From the NCBI GenBank assembly GCA_905397405.1, contig CAJPVJ010000140.1, forward strand, positions 1 to 36,594: a stretch of DNA of 36,594 nt, written 5' to 3'. Of the stretch, positions 35,728 through 36,594 are shown piece by piece. A program made the translations under genes and the position numbers. The notes beneath the pieces were generated by a model. That model did no database searches, was not told the origin of the DNA, and saw nothing but the letters and a program-made list of their open reading frames with translations. The number at the start of each line of letters is the position of its first letter. Position 1 is the first letter of the stretch. The DNA comes from Oppiella nova. Lineage: Eukaryota > Arthropoda > Arachnida > Sarcoptiformes > Oppiidae.

Positions 35728-36594
35728 GTTACTTTTTAGATTCAATGCATTATACCGTATAATTATCATACTATCATACATAGTACTACATGTAGTATAT
35801 CAATAGTTTATTATTGCTATTTGTGTTGACATAACATTAGTTTAATGTTAATGTAGTTTACATGTCAAGCGAGGCATAAATCAAGAATATCATATATGAA
35901 TCTATATAAATTATAATATATAAAGTATAGAAAATATTATGCAGTATGTAATATTTCCAAAAGTGCTGCCATTGTCTGTCTAACATTTGTTTGTTTTATT
36001 TGCTGATATTTTCCAAAGCAATAGACAATAGTTTATTCAGTATATTAGCTTTGAAAATCAAATAGTTTATATAGACTACGGCTTTGCAGTACATATAAAC
36101 TTACTTTTTTAAAAGCTTAAATAAATATATTCCAGTCATCTTTTGTCTTAAAGATCTTTATCTTTTGAATGAACATCAAGTATAATCCATACGTGATAAA
36201 TGGCATAGATTTCTTAGCCATTGGTTTTGAGCACCGGTAGGGCAGAGCCAACGACAAAATAAATCAATAGAATTGAATCAATAAAAAAATTGTTACAAAT
36301 AATGACATCTTATAAGAGGAAGAGTGACAACAAGAATAACAAATAAAAGCAAAAAATATGTTTTACTATACATTCAGTGTATGTGATATGAGATGTGATA
36401 CCAAAAGTTATTTGTTATTATAGTTATTATTATGAAGTGAAGTGATGGTAGTTATCGAGAACTCACGTTTCATACGATTCCTGGAAATATGAATTTAATT
36501 AGGATATAATGAAAACAACATTTTAATTAAATAAATAAAGAATTTTCATCTAGTTTTGAGAGACTTCTAATATAGTATATAATACAAAAGTAAT
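35728..36594. other. AT-rich end of window
   Basis: Presumed next intron of the GPCR gene. No exon encoding TM6 (CWxP) or TM7 (NPxxY) was seen, and no other gene. Confidence 0.5.

Noticed and set aside
35780-35805. Palindrome TACTACATGTAGTA as an operator-like site
   Set aside because: A 14-bp palindrome is expected by chance in AT-rich DNA of this length and nothing around it gives a context.

Overview
The window looks like nuclear DNA of a small-genome arthropod. Three things point there: short spliced introns (about 50-250 bp) in housekeeping genes, animal-only families (executioner caspase, BEACH/FYVE autophagy protein, neuropeptide-type GPCR), and very AT-rich spacers. A chelicerate such as a mite is my guess, but nothing here fixes the species. 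No bacterial, viral or CRISPR signal was seen. I recognised no retroelement or DNA transposon.

Layout, left to right. Positions 1-3310 hold two tandem executioner-type caspase genes; the first is cut by the window edge, and the second lacks one expected segment. Positions 3475 to about 7340 (minus strand) hold DDX46/Prp5, a DEAD-box helicase of U2 snRNP assembly, which converges on the second caspase. A 429-bp divergent spacer separates it from a very large plus-strand gene, WDFY3 (Alfy; fly blue cheese), at 7774-21005. Its ARM-like, ConA-like, PH, BEACH, WD40, LC3-interacting and FYVE parts can be read exon by exon. Positions 21006-25250 are an AT-rich desert. A small secreted-peptide gene at 25399-27105 follows: signal peptide, acidic spacer, then three near-identical peptides ending in VLKDLLG before basic sites, with the repeats assembled across micro-exons. 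The first exons of a class A peptide GPCR lie at 28649-35727, split by a 6.3-kb intron; the gene runs off the right edge.

The most novel item is the peptide precursor. By prohormone rules it should give three short C-terminally amidated peptides, here called VLKDLL-amides for description only. I know of no named family that matches. The caspase pair is also notable: the copies differ mostly by amino-acid changes in the substrate-specificity loops, while their 3' UTRs are almost identical.

The reader should know that the assembly is damaged. At four unrelated loci an exact 127-128 base string is repeated at a spacing of exactly 128 bp, and both N characters sit between identical copies of flanking sequence. 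Longer near-identical copies (spacings of about 562, 566 and 649 bp) interrupt DDX46 and WDFY3. These fit unmerged contig ends and serially placed heterozygous alleles, so breaks in DDX46 and WDFY3 should not be read as pseudogenisation without checking raw reads.
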